Assembly: GCA_964564545.1 (NCBI GenBank)
Contig: CAZMBP010000095.1
Coordinates: 62,001 to 126,000, forward strand
Direction of reading: 5' to 3'
Source of the DNA: CAJQQY01 sp964564545
Lineage (GTDB): Bacteria; Bacteroidota; Bacteroidia; Chitinophagales; Saprospiraceae
Length of the DNA: 64,000 nucleotides
The notes beneath the pieces were generated by a model that was not told the origin of the DNA, did not search any database, and saw nothing but the letters and a program-made list of their open reading frames with translations. Made by a program: the position numbers and the translations under genes. Of the stretch, positions 33,239-41,624 are shown one piece after another. The stretch's first letter is position 1; each line of letters begins with the position of its first letter.

Positions 33239-34759
33239 ATGAAAAATTGGGCTAAAGGATTTTTCCTTTTAATGTCGTTATTCCTAATTCAAAGTTGTGT
33301 CAAAGATCTTCAAGATATAGATAATATCGAAGTCGAAAATTGGCAACCAGAGGTCGCAGTTGCACTCGTTAATACCACAGTTTCAATCCAAGATTTTTTA
33401 GATGATTTCGATTCTCAAGGTTACCTTGATATCGATGACGAAAACTTCATGACTTTAGTTTATGAAAGTAATGTGTTTTCCGTTTCTGGAGAAGAAATTA
33501 TTGATATTCCAGATTTTACCATTCCAATGTTAGATACAAATATGGTTGTTCCTTATGGAGACATTATTACTTCATTTGATGTCGACTTTTTTACTGTAAA
33601 AAATGGGACGTTAGATTTTTCTTTTCAATCTCCTTATGATGAAGATATGGAGGTACTTATTGAAGTGAGAAACTTAACAAAAGATGGAAGTAAATTAAGT
33701 TATTTCACCTTAGCAGATTATACAGGATCTGTTCCTGTAAATGTGAGTGGAACAATTGACTTGAAAGGTTATGCTATGGATTTTTATAACGATGAAATTG
33801 AAGTACGATACATTGCAACTAACGGAGCTGGTGAGCGAAAAGAAATGCAAAATATGGTAATGCACTTTCATGATTTTGAATATTCTTTGATTCAAGGATA
33901 TTTCAATCAATATGAATTTGATCTGCCAAATGATACTATTTCGATTAACCTTTTTGAGACGGCAGTTGGCGGGAGTTTAGATATTCAAGATCCAAAAATC
34001 AATTTAAAAATTACCAATAGTTTTGGAGTTCCAATTGGAATGACGGCTGAGAGTCTAATTGCTGAAACGATGTCGGAAGGGACAATGGATGTATATAGTG
34101 TTTTAGATGATGGTATTGAATTTAATTATCCAACCGCAATGGAAGTAGGAGAATCTAAAATTACCAATGTTGGAGTGAATAAAGATAATTCGAATTTGAG
34201 TGATATTATTTCGAGTAATCCGACTCAATTAAGTTATGAATTAGGTGCTGTGACCAATCCTGATAATGATCCAAGTATAATAGGTTTTGTATTAGATACG
34301 AGTCAGTTTGATGTTGATGTAGAAATTGAACTTCCTGTATGGTTGAGTGCGAGTAATTTTGCTGTCGAAGAAGTGAGCGAGTTTGATGCTTCATTTTTTG
34401 AAGATATTGAAAGTGCGGAATTTAAATTAATTACTGAAAATGGGTTGCCTATTGAAGCAGGTGTCCAAGTTTATTTTATGGATGAAAATAATTTGGTTTT
34501 AGATTCATTATTCAATACTTCAAGTACGACTTTAATTCCAGCAGCAGAAGTGAATGCTCAAGGAGAAGTTACTTCCAAAAGTTCGACTGAAAATATCGCT
34601 GAGTTTACTGTTGATAGAATTGCTAAAATTCAAAACGCGACACAAATTTCAATTAAGGGAATTGTCTCAACTGCTGAAATGGGAACTGTTGCGGTGAAAT
34701 TTTATACAGATTACGGGATGAGTTTTAAGCTTGGAGTAGTGGCAAAGTTAGAAGAGTGA
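33239..34759 (+). CDS. Secreted lipoprotein of unknown function
   Basis: 506 aa. Signal MKNWAKGFFLLMSLFLIQSC with the lipobox cysteine at 20. The mature protein is acidic and beta-rich: WQPEVAVALVNTTVSIQDFL near the start, then repeated beta-sandwich-like stretches (DFSFQSPYDEDMEVLIEV, NLKITNSFGVPIGMTAE, FKLITENGLPIEAGVQVYF). Similar N-termini occur in Bacteroidota lipoproteins paired with DUF5723 barrels. The next gene is such a barrel and begins 74 bases later, so the two likely form an operon and an outer-membrane pair. No enzyme motif is seen. Confidence 0.8.
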   Translation: MKNWAKGFFLLMSLFLIQSCVKDLQDIDNIEVENWQPEVAVALVNTTVSIQDFLDDFDSQGYLDIDDENFMTLVYESNVFSVSGEEIIDIPDFTIPMLDTNMVVPYGDIITSFDVDFFTVKNGTLDFSFQSPYDEDMEVLIEVRNLTKDGSKLSYFTLADYTGSVPVNVSGTIDLKGYAMDFYNDEIEVRYIATNGAGERKEMQNMVMHFHDFEYSLIQGYFNQYEFDLPNDTISINLFETAVGGSLDIQDPKINLKITNSFGVPIGMTAESLIAETMSEGTMDVYSVLDDGIEFNYPTAMEVGESKITNVGVNKDNSNLSDIISSNPTQLSYELGAVTNPDNDPSIIGFVLDTSQFDVDVEIELPVWLSASNFAVEEVSEFDASFFEDIESAEFKLITENGLPIEAGVQVYFMDENNLVLDSLFNTSSTTLIPAAEVNAQGEVTSKSSTENIAEFTVDRIAKIQNATQISIKGIVSTAEMGTVAVKFYTDYGMSFKLGVVAKLEE

Positions 34760-34833
34760 TTTTTGTAAATGCTTTGTTATTAAAAAAAATATTTACAAAC
34801 GATTTTAACCTTAATATTTTTAAAATAAATAAA

Positions 34834-36219
34834 ATGAAACAATATATATATTCAATACTTGGAGTTTGTTTAGCATTTTCGATGCAAGCTCAAATAGAAT
34901 TGGGGACACATTTTATGTCCAATATTGCTCAAAATAATTTAACTAATCCTGCATCATTTACTGACAATGGTTATAAAGTTAATGTCAGTTTACTGCCTTC
35001 GATTTATACTGGATTTTATAACTCTTCGATTGCTCCAGATGATGTTTTAGAAAAAAGAGGTACATCACTTTATCTTGATGTAGATGGCTTGATAGAAAAG
35101 ATGGGAGTCAATGGAATGAATATTCAAACCAACTTAAATGTTGAAACTTTTTCTTTTTCGTTTCAAGCTAAAAAGTGGCAATTGAGTTTGAACCATGGCG
35201 TTCGAGTAAATACATTTCACTCTATTCCAAAAACAATGTTACAATTTGCATGGGGAGGAAATGCTCAATTTGTAGGTGAAACGATAGATATTGCACCTAC
35301 TCAAAACCTCTTAGCCTATCAAGAATTTGGAGTTGGATTGGGTTATAAAATTAGTGATAATTTGACTTTAGGAACTCGGTTTAAATATTTAATAGGAATT
35401 GGTACTTACCAAACTGCCACTTCAAAAGCTAGTATTTATACTGATCCAGAGTATTACCAATTAACTGCAGATACTGATTATTTAATTAATACAGGTGGGC
35501 TTCCAGTAAGTGATATTGACAATGGTGAGTTTTTAAATTTGGATGATTTCGAACCATCCTTATTTGGAAATAATCGAGGTATGGCATTTGATTTTGGAGC
35601 AAGTTTTGATATTAATGAGAAACTCAACATCCAAACAAGTGTGTTGAATATTGGAAAAATAAAATGGGAGGAAGAGGTTAACAACTATTGGAGCAATGGA
35701 ACTTCTACTTTTGCAGGTTTGGACTTCCAACCACTTTTTGAAGAAGGTGAATACGAGCCAGAAGAAATTTTAGATACCATTGCGAATACATTTGAATTTA
35801 CTTCCTCACAAAATGGGTTTAATACAGTTTTACCAAGTTCATTTTATTTGAGTAGTACTTATGAAGTGATGCCAAAGTTAACAGTAGGAGCATTGTTTTT
35901 TGCACAAGGTTTTCAATCGGATTTAACAACTGCTTTTGCTATAAATGTGAAAAAAGACTTTGGGAAAATATTTAGCATTGGAGGTCAATATGCTTTTATT
36001 GAAGGAGGAGTGAGTAATATTGGCGTCAGTACAGCTTTGCGATTAGGGCCAGTTCAAATCTATGCCACTTCTGATAATATTATCCCATTGATTGATCCTA
36101 TGAAAGGGCAAAATGTGAATATGAGATTTGGAATAAATTTACTTTTTGGAAAAATAAAAGAGAATAAAAAAGTAGAAATGCCTGTTCCTTATGAAAATGA
36201 AGAAATATTAAAAAAATAA
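34834..36219 (+). CDS. DUF5723-type outer-membrane beta-barrel protein
   Basis: 461 aa from ATG 34834 (MKQYIYSILGVCLAFSMQAQ), a classical signal peptide; the frame extends further upstream but overlaps the lipoprotein. The region NNLTNPASFTDNGYKVNVSL is the typical DUF5723 start, and alternating aromatic strands follow to the end (GVGLGYKISDNLTLGTRFKY, IGGQYAFIEGGVSNIGVSTA, MRFGINLLFG). Known members are predicted barrels of unknown role. It is downstream of the lipoprotein gene; its terminator is at 36275. Confidence 0.8.
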   Translation: MKQYIYSILGVCLAFSMQAQIELGTHFMSNIAQNNLTNPASFTDNGYKVNVSLLPSIYTGFYNSSIAPDDVLEKRGTSLYLDVDGLIEKMGVNGMNIQTNLNVETFSFSFQAKKWQLSLNHGVRVNTFHSIPKTMLQFAWGGNAQFVGETIDIAPTQNLLAYQEFGVGLGYKISDNLTLGTRFKYLIGIGTYQTATSKASIYTDPEYYQLTADTDYLINTGGLPVSDIDNGEFLNLDDFEPSLFGNNRGMAFDFGASFDINEKLNIQTSVLNIGKIKWEEEVNNYWSNGTSTFAGLDFQPLFEEGEYEPEEILDTIANTFEFTSSQNGFNTVLPSSFYLSSTYEVMPKLTVGALFFAQGFQSDLTTAFAINVKKDFGKIFSIGGQYAFIEGGVSNIGVSTALRLGPVQIYATSDNIIPLIDPMKGQNVNMRFGINLLFGKIKENKKVEMPVPYENEEILKK

Positions 36220-36274
36220 TCAATCATAAAAGATTTTTAAGAAATAACCTTATACATAATCAAGTTTTGTTTCA

Positions 36275-36306
36275 ACCGCGGGGGCGTTCCCTCGTGGTTT
36301 TTTTTT
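36275..36306 (+). terminator. Intrinsic terminator
   Basis: ACCGCGGGGG (36275-36284) pairs with CCCTCGTGGT, followed by a long T-run (36298-36306). It ends the lipoprotein-barrel operon. Confidence 0.8.
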
Positions 36307-36364
36307 GCCACAGATTGGGCTGATCATAATAATCATAATAATCAGCCCAATCTGCGGCAAAAAA
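36301..36364. repeat. GCCGCAGATT palindromic element, short form (family R1)
   Basis: TTTTTTGCCACAGATTGGGC (36301-36320) is mirrored by GCCCAATCTGCGGCAAAAAA (36345-36364). It lacks the internal segment found in the other two members. It touches the stop codon of the sulfotransferase-like gene. Confidence 0.85.
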
Positions 36365-38029
36365 TTATCTCGCAACCACCACTCGCTTCAATTCCATGTC
36401 ATTAATAATTACGATGTACATTCCATTTTCCCAACCAGAAATATCTAAAAATTTTCGACCACCAGTAGCAGTCATATCTTCGATTTTTCTTCCTACTAAA
36501 TCATAGACTTTAAAGCCAACTTCCTTTCCTCCTTTTTCCCATTCAATAGTTAAAATATCGCTAGCTGGATTTGGATAAATTTTCAAATCATACTGTGAAA
36601 TTTCGACTACATCATTAATAATGTCATCACAGAAATCAAGATTTGGTTCTAATTCCAAATAACCTTGAGGCGTCAAATCTCTTCCATCAAATGCTTCATA
36701 GTCAGTAGGAATCCTTTTCATTCTAAATGTCAAATTATTATTAATCATTAAGGTGTCACCTTGTGTAGCAGGATTCACTCCATTTCGAGGAGTTACATAT
36801 TCCCAAACAATTTCATTATCAGGAGTCAACTCAAAACTATATCCCCAACGTCCTGAACATAATAATGTATTTCCATTGGGCAAATGCTGAACACTTGATA
36901 ATCCTGTCGAATACATATCCTGCGGAGTTGGATGAGTAAATGTTTGTAAGTAGTTAGTTGGGCCCCATGTGTCGCTATCCAAAGTATATTCCCAACTATA
37001 CATATCCCAAGGTGGAATAATCACATTGGCCGTAGAAAAATCAGCTCCAACTCGATTATTGAAAAAAGTGATATTTCCATATAGAGGGTGGGAGGTAGGT
37101 AAGTAATCGTCAATCCAATGCACATCATGTTGATAAAATAATTTTTGATCCACCGAGTCACCACCGTAGTTTGCGGGCGACCCCCAACGATACATCAAGT
37201 CACCTCCTACATTAGAATCACCACCTGAACTTGTCGCTGCTTGAGCGGTAGTTGTAGTATGATCAATAATCCAAAATTCATTAAAGGTAGGAACGCTGAT
37301 TACAATCTGTTTTAATTGTTCATGGTAATCTAATGAATTACTATGCATCCAATCTGCCTTTCCATCATTTGCATCATAGTTAATATTGATTCGTCGAGGG
37401 CTAGTTTCTACTACTCCGAAATTATCTTTTGTTGCATCTCTGTCTTGTACTAAATGATCCCAAGCTTGCCATTCCCAAACAATGTCTCCAGCAGGATTTA
37501 TTTCAATAATAATATCCTCCCACATTTTTTCTTGTGTCAAAGGAGCAAAAGAAGTATCTCTTCCCGCTTGAATTGCTTCGTCAAGTGTTCGCAATTTCCA
37601 AGCAATCATCAGTACATTTCCATTCTCTAGGGGAGCGATATCATGGTGCAATCTCATGCTATCATTATTCATTTCGAAACTCCATAAAAGTTGATTATCC
37701 CAATCTCGCATTTCGACAATTGCACCACCACCGCCTGCCCAAATTGGATTGCCGGCAACAGTTGATGGACGCTTTGTTTTTATCAAGTTTCCATTAGGAT
37801 AAAGGTAGGCAGTATTACCTGGCCGGAAATCTAGATCGTCATCCCATCGATGAACAATTTCACCACAATTATTAAGTAAATAAACGTTTGGTTGATTGTG
37901 GGGATAAACTAAATTATATCCATCAAATGATTTCGTTGGATGGTAAGAAATTAACCCAACTGTATTTTGTGCTGTCAAATTACCAACCAAGAAAAATAGT
38001 AATAAAAGAAGTTGTATATTTTTATTCAT
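36365..38029 (-). CDS. Secreted arylsulfotransferase (ASST)-like protein with T9SS sorting tail (copy 1)
   Basis: 554 aa. A signal peptide (QLLLLLFFLVGNLTAQ) precedes a beta-propeller of the ASST type: YLLNNCGEIVHRWDDDL, LRLHHDIAPLENGNVLMIAW-like region (HHDIAPLENGNVLMIAW), DIVWEWQAWDHLVQD, YQHDVHWIDDY, HLPNGNTLLCSGRWGYSFEL. ASST enzymes move sulfuryl groups between phenols; the conserved His clusters are visible, but I cannot confirm each catalytic residue. The last ~75 residues are a T9SS type A domain (LKIYPNPASDILTIEW to MYIVIINDMELKRVVV), so it is exported to the surface or medium. The paralogue at 38084 lies 54 bases upstream. Confidence 0.82.
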   Translation of the reverse strand: MNKNIQLLLLLFFLVGNLTAQNTVGLISYHPTKSFDGYNLVYPHNQPNVYLLNNCGEIVHRWDDDLDFRPGNTAYLYPNGNLIKTKRPSTVAGNPIWAGGGGAIVEMRDWDNQLLWSFEMNNDSMRLHHDIAPLENGNVLMIAWKLRTLDEAIQAGRDTSFAPLTQEKMWEDIIIEINPAGDIVWEWQAWDHLVQDRDATKDNFGVVETSPRRININYDANDGKADWMHSNSLDYHEQLKQIVISVPTFNEFWIIDHTTTTAQAATSSGGDSNVGGDLMYRWGSPANYGGDSVDQKLFYQHDVHWIDDYLPTSHPLYGNITFFNNRVGADFSTANVIIPPWDMYSWEYTLDSDTWGPTNYLQTFTHPTPQDMYSTGLSSVQHLPNGNTLLCSGRWGYSFELTPDNEIVWEYVTPRNGVNPATQGDTLMINNNLTFRMKRIPTDYEAFDGRDLTPQGYLELEPNLDFCDDIINDVVEISQYDLKIYPNPASDILTIEWEKGGKEVGFKVYDLVGRKIEDMTATGGRKFLDISGWENGMYIVIINDMELKRVVVAR

Positions 38030-38083
38030 AAAATAATTTTTTTGTTAAAATATGTATAATGTATTGGTAGTCAATGCTTTAAC

Positions 38084-39748
38084 TTAGTGTTTAATTATTT
38101 TTTGCACAAAGAAACGATTTTTTTCTAGATTAGAAATACGAATAGTATAAAATCCATTATTCCAATTGTTAGCAGAAATTTCAATAGTTTCATTTTTAAA
38201 TATTTGACTCGTTACGAGCCTTCCCATAATGTCAAATACTTCGATGTTTACATCTTTTTTAGTTTGGTTTTTTATATAAATAAAATCGTGAATTGGGTTA
38301 TTTAAAACTTGTACATCCTCCAAGTTAGAGTAGTTTTTAACTGTAACTGGGTTCCCGTAAATTACACATTCTGAAGGTAATGGATTAACTTCAATTGGAT
38401 CTCCTGGAGTTAAATCTTTATCAACAAAAGCAGGGTAATCTGCACCATATCGAGTCACTCGGAATGCATTTGCATTCTGCAAAACTGTACCTTGACTCAC
38501 AGGTCCATTATTGCCAATTGGCATTTTATAGTGCCACACTAAATCACCTTCATAATTCACTTCGTAAAAGTTTCCTTCACGCCCGACACAAATCAAAGTA
38601 TTGCCATTCGACAATCGATGAGCTCCTGAAATATTTGATGAATACATTTCAGATGGTGGATCGGCTTCGTATGTCCAAAATAAATCTTCTGGACCAAATG
38701 GTTCAGTACTAGAAATTGTATAAGTATTGTTAACATCAAGCGGTGGATTAATCACATCTACGGAAGAGTAACTTCCGCCAGGCCTTCCTTGGCCATTATT
38801 AAAGACCATTATTTTGCCTTCATCAGGATAGCCCTCTGGAATCCATCTAGCATCATGTTGTCCATAAAAAACTTGATCATCGGAAGTTCCTCGATCATAA
38901 GATTGAGGGTTACCGTAGCGAAAAAGAAAGTCTCCACCTTTGCCAGAGTTTCCTCCTGTATGACCTGCTGCTTCCAAACTTGTCGTGCTATGATCTATGA
39001 CATAAATCTCACTCAAGTGTCGAGAACTTAATACTATCTGATCCAAATCAGCATTATAATCAATCGAGTTTAAGTGAATCCAATCAGTATTATTTCCTGT
39101 TGCATTTACACCAAAATTGATATCCATTAATTCTGGATGTTCTGCGACAACTCCATAATTCATTTTTGTAGAGTCAAAATCTTGAATTAAATGATCCCAC
39201 AAATGCCACTCCCAAACGACTTCAATTTCATCTGTTCCAATCGGTTTTATTTCAACTACTCGCTCTGACCAAATTGGATTTGAAATTGTAATCGGATTTC
39301 GACCAGCAGTTTCTAATTCAATTTCGACCCGAGATTCCCAAGCGATCAATAAAATATTTCCATTGGGCATTGGGGCGACATCATGATGGTGATGATAAGT
39401 ATTGGTTGAATAATCATATTGCCAAATCAAGTCTCCTTCCCAGTTGAAAATTTCTAATCGACCACCTGTACCTCCTCCATTAAAATTACTATTGAGTCGT
39501 CCAGTTCGTAACAAATTTCCATTTTCCAAAAGGTAAACTGATGCTCCAGGATTCGTGGTACTTTGATCCCAGCGGTGTACTTCGTTTCCACAATTGTCTA
39601 TTAGATAAGTGATTTTACTAGCGCCTGGTCCAAACAAAGTATAGCCATTCAAAGATGTTGAGTCATTAAGAAAAAGACCAACTGTTTGTTGAGCAAAGGA
39701 TATTTGTACCAAAAGAAGTAAAACAAAAATAGAGTAAATTTTAGCCAT
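38084..39748 (-). CDS. Secreted arylsulfotransferase (ASST)-like protein with T9SS sorting tail (copy 2)
   Basis: 554 aa, the same length and architecture as the gene at 36365, but clearly diverged. Signal IFVLLLLVQISFAQ; propeller motifs YLIDNCGNEVHRWDQS, HHHHDVAPMPNGNILLIAWE, WHLWDHLIQDFD, YGQHDARWIPEGYP, RLSNGNTLICVGREG; C-terminal sorting domain LNNPIHDFIYIKN to FYTIRISNLEKNRFFVQKI. The last His-rich blocks agree between copies. It is the upstream gene of the pair, which probably share a promoter. An old tandem duplication is likely. Confidence 0.82.
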   Translation of the reverse strand: MAKIYSIFVLLLLVQISFAQQTVGLFLNDSTSLNGYTLFGPGASKITYLIDNCGNEVHRWDQSTTNPGASVYLLENGNLLRTGRLNSNFNGGGTGGRLEIFNWEGDLIWQYDYSTNTYHHHHDVAPMPNGNILLIAWESRVEIELETAGRNPITISNPIWSERVVEIKPIGTDEIEVVWEWHLWDHLIQDFDSTKMNYGVVAEHPELMDINFGVNATGNNTDWIHLNSIDYNADLDQIVLSSRHLSEIYVIDHSTTSLEAAGHTGGNSGKGGDFLFRYGNPQSYDRGTSDDQVFYGQHDARWIPEGYPDEGKIMVFNNGQGRPGGSYSSVDVINPPLDVNNTYTISSTEPFGPEDLFWTYEADPPSEMYSSNISGAHRLSNGNTLICVGREGNFYEVNYEGDLVWHYKMPIGNNGPVSQGTVLQNANAFRVTRYGADYPAFVDKDLTPGDPIEVNPLPSECVIYGNPVTVKNYSNLEDVQVLNNPIHDFIYIKNQTKKDVNIEVFDIMGRLVTSQIFKNETIEISANNWNNGFYTIRISNLEKNRFFVQKIIKH

Positions 39749-40102
39749 AAAATTGATTTTTGAAAATAGAAAAATTACATCTTCAAATATCCATCTAAAA
39801 ATTGATTTTTTATAAAATGAGAAAAGGATTAACGCTTATTTGTAATGCAATTGCCAAGTAGCTGCCAACTTTTTATCATAAATTAAAAGCTACGAGAAAA
39901 GATAAAAGTGAGTAGTATTAGTCTTCAAAGTGCTAGTGCCGCTTTTCTACGATTAATTTTTTAAATTAATGTGCACTACTTGGCAGGTGTCAAATAAAAT
40001 TAATCGAATTTATTATTTGAAAAAAATAAATGACAATCTATATTACAACTATCTGATAATCAGGTTTTTAAAATATAATTAAAAAGTAGTTATGTGTAAC
40101 AG

Positions 40103-40110
40103 TATATTTG
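40103..40110 (+). promoter_or_regulatory. -7-like element in the dinB upstream region
   Basis: TATATTTG, an exact TAnnTTTG match, about 300 bases before dinB. No -33 box is visible. If used, it would produce a long leader or a small RNA. Confidence 0.35.
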
Positions 40111-40265
40111 CAAATCAAAAAAAAAGTTTTAAAGACTTGCAAGAAAAAGAATAAAGTTATACATTTGAAACAAATTGTTGCAAAATGTAGCAACCTTCTA
40201 AACTGTCCTCCAATCTATCATTTCCTCGAAACAAGCTTTAAAAAATACTGATGAAGCGGTGTTAC

Positions 40266-40294
40266 CCATGGCACGGTTCAAAGCCGGGGCATGG
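40266..40294 (+). ncRNA. GC-rich hairpin in the dinB leader, possible structured RNA
   Basis: CCATGGCACGG (40266-40276) can pair with CCGGGGCATGG (40284-40294), with two mismatches. The GC content is unusual for this genome's non-coding DNA. No known RNA family is recognised. Confidence 0.25.
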
Positions 40295-40413
40295 ATGCAT
40301 ATGCTACGTAATTTGATTAGCGGCAGCGTTATGACCAATAATCATACAGGGAAAAGTATGTCCATAACAAAACAATTACAAACTTATTTTTAACAAGAGA
40401 AAACGTGTAAACA

Positions 40414-41553
40414 ATGTATGAAAGAGCTATTCTCCATCTTGACATGGACGCCTTTTTTGCGTCCGTCGAGTGTCTGAGAAACACTTCATTGAATGAAAAA
40501 CCGCTGATTATTGGAGGTTCTGGCAATCGAGGCGTCGTCGCTTCTTGCAATTATATCGCTCGCAAATTTGGAATTCATTCAGGTATGCCTGTTCGGATGG
40601 CATTGCAAAGGTGTCCCGATGCAGTTGTCCGCAAAGGTGATATGGATACCTATTCTCGCTATTCGAAAACGATTACTGAAATCATTGAGTCGGAAGCTCC
40701 CGAATTTGAAAAATCTTCCATTGATGAATTTTATCTCGACCTCACAGGCATGGATAAACACATTGGTTGTTGGAAGTGGGGAAGTGAGTTGAAAAACAAA
40801 TTGGTGCATGAAGTAGGGTTGCCGATATCCTTTGGTTTATCGATTAATAAATTAGTCTCAAAAGTCGGAACAGGCGAAGCTAAGCCTGATGGTAAAATTC
40901 AGATTCCGCAAGGCAATGAAAAATCATTTTTGGCTCCTTTGCCTGTTCTAAAAATGCCAGGAATTGGCAATGTCCAAAATAGAAAACTAAGTATGATGGG
41001 CGTCCGAACGATTCGAACTTTGAGTGAGATTCCTCCAAAATTATTACAACGTGAATTTGGGAAAACAGGGATTTCTTTTTGGAAAAAAGCAAATGGAATC
41101 GACAATAGTCCCGTTATTCCTTATCGTGAAAAGAAATCAATTTCTACCGAACGTACTTTTCAGATGGATACTATCGATGTAACTCAATTGAAAAGTATCA
41201 TTTCTAATATGGTGAGTAAACTAGGTTTTGAACTCCGTAATTCGCAACGCCTGACTTCCTGTATCACCGTTAAAATCCGATATACAGATTTTAATACTTA
41301 CACGCTTCAAAAGAAAATTTCCTACACAGCCAATGACAAAACATTGAGGAATTATGCCTATCAACTTTTTGAAAAATTATATCAGCGAAGGCAACTTGTT
41401 CGACTCGTCGGAGTGAAAATGAGTCATCTCGTAAATGGAAATTATCAGATCAATTTGTTTGATGATACCATGAAAGAAATTCGCTTGATGGAGCAGATGG
41501 ATAGGATTAAAAAACGATTTGGGACAAAAGTAATGCGTGGTGGTCTGCTTTAG
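40414..41553 (+). CDS. dinB: DNA polymerase IV (Y-family), error-prone
   Basis: 379 aa. The catalytic carboxylates are in LHLDMDAFFASVE (D10) and SSIDEFYLDL (D104, E105); the helix-hairpin-helix LKMPGIGNVQNRKLSMMG and the little-finger domain follow. A clamp-binding peptide QINLFDD lies near the C-terminus. DinB copies damaged DNA with low fidelity. The C-terminal residues RGGLL and the TAG stop are encoded by the left arm of the palindromic element 41531-41624, so the original end has been replaced or extended. dnaE begins only 69 bases later, forming a two-polymerase cassette. Confidence 0.94.
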   Translation: MYERAILHLDMDAFFASVECLRNTSLNEKPLIIGGSGNRGVVASCNYIARKFGIHSGMPVRMALQRCPDAVVRKGDMDTYSRYSKTITEIIESEAPEFEKSSIDEFYLDLTGMDKHIGCWKWGSELKNKLVHEVGLPISFGLSINKLVSKVGTGEAKPDGKIQIPQGNEKSFLAPLPVLKMPGIGNVQNRKLSMMGVRTIRTLSEIPPKLLQREFGKTGISFWKKANGIDNSPVIPYREKKSISTERTFQMDTIDVTQLKSIISNMVSKLGFELRNSQRLTSCITVKIRYTDFNTYTLQKKISYTANDKTLRNYAYQLFEKLYQRRQLVRLVGVKMSHLVNGNYQINLFDDTMKEIRLMEQMDRIKKRFGTKVMRGGLL

Positions 41554-41624
41554 CTGACCGTAAAATGTAAATCTTTTTTTTGTAAAAATCTTTTTAGGTC
41601 AGCTAAAGCAGACCGCTACGTTAT
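41531..41624. repeat. GGTCTGCTTTAGCTGACC palindromic element between dinB and dnaE (family R2)
   Basis: The left arm GTGGTGGTCTGCTTTAGCTG (41537-41556) ends dinB, supplying its stop; the right arm GGTCAGCTAAAGCAGACCGC (41597-41616) runs into ACGTT and the A of the dnaE ATG at 41623. The arms match the element at 32231-32356; the loop differs. Confidence 0.85.

Larger units (their letters stand above)
39749..40413. other. 665-base non-coding region upstream of dinB, with structured segments
   Basis: No credible ORF. It holds a long-range inverted pair (TGCCAAGTAG 39852-39861 / CTACTTGGCA 39976-39985), a -7-like TATATTTG at 40103-40110, a small GTTGC/GCAAC stem at 40177-40194, and a GC-rich imperfect hairpin at 40266-40294. 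The GC-richness of 40240-40330 stands out from the AT-rich surroundings. A small RNA or long regulatory leader for dinB-dnaE is possible (inference). Confidence 0.45.

Noticed and set aside
25007..36364. R1 elements as a CRISPR-like array or plain terminators
   Set aside because: Only three dispersed palindromes without regular spacers; paired A- and T-runs leave no free U-tract.
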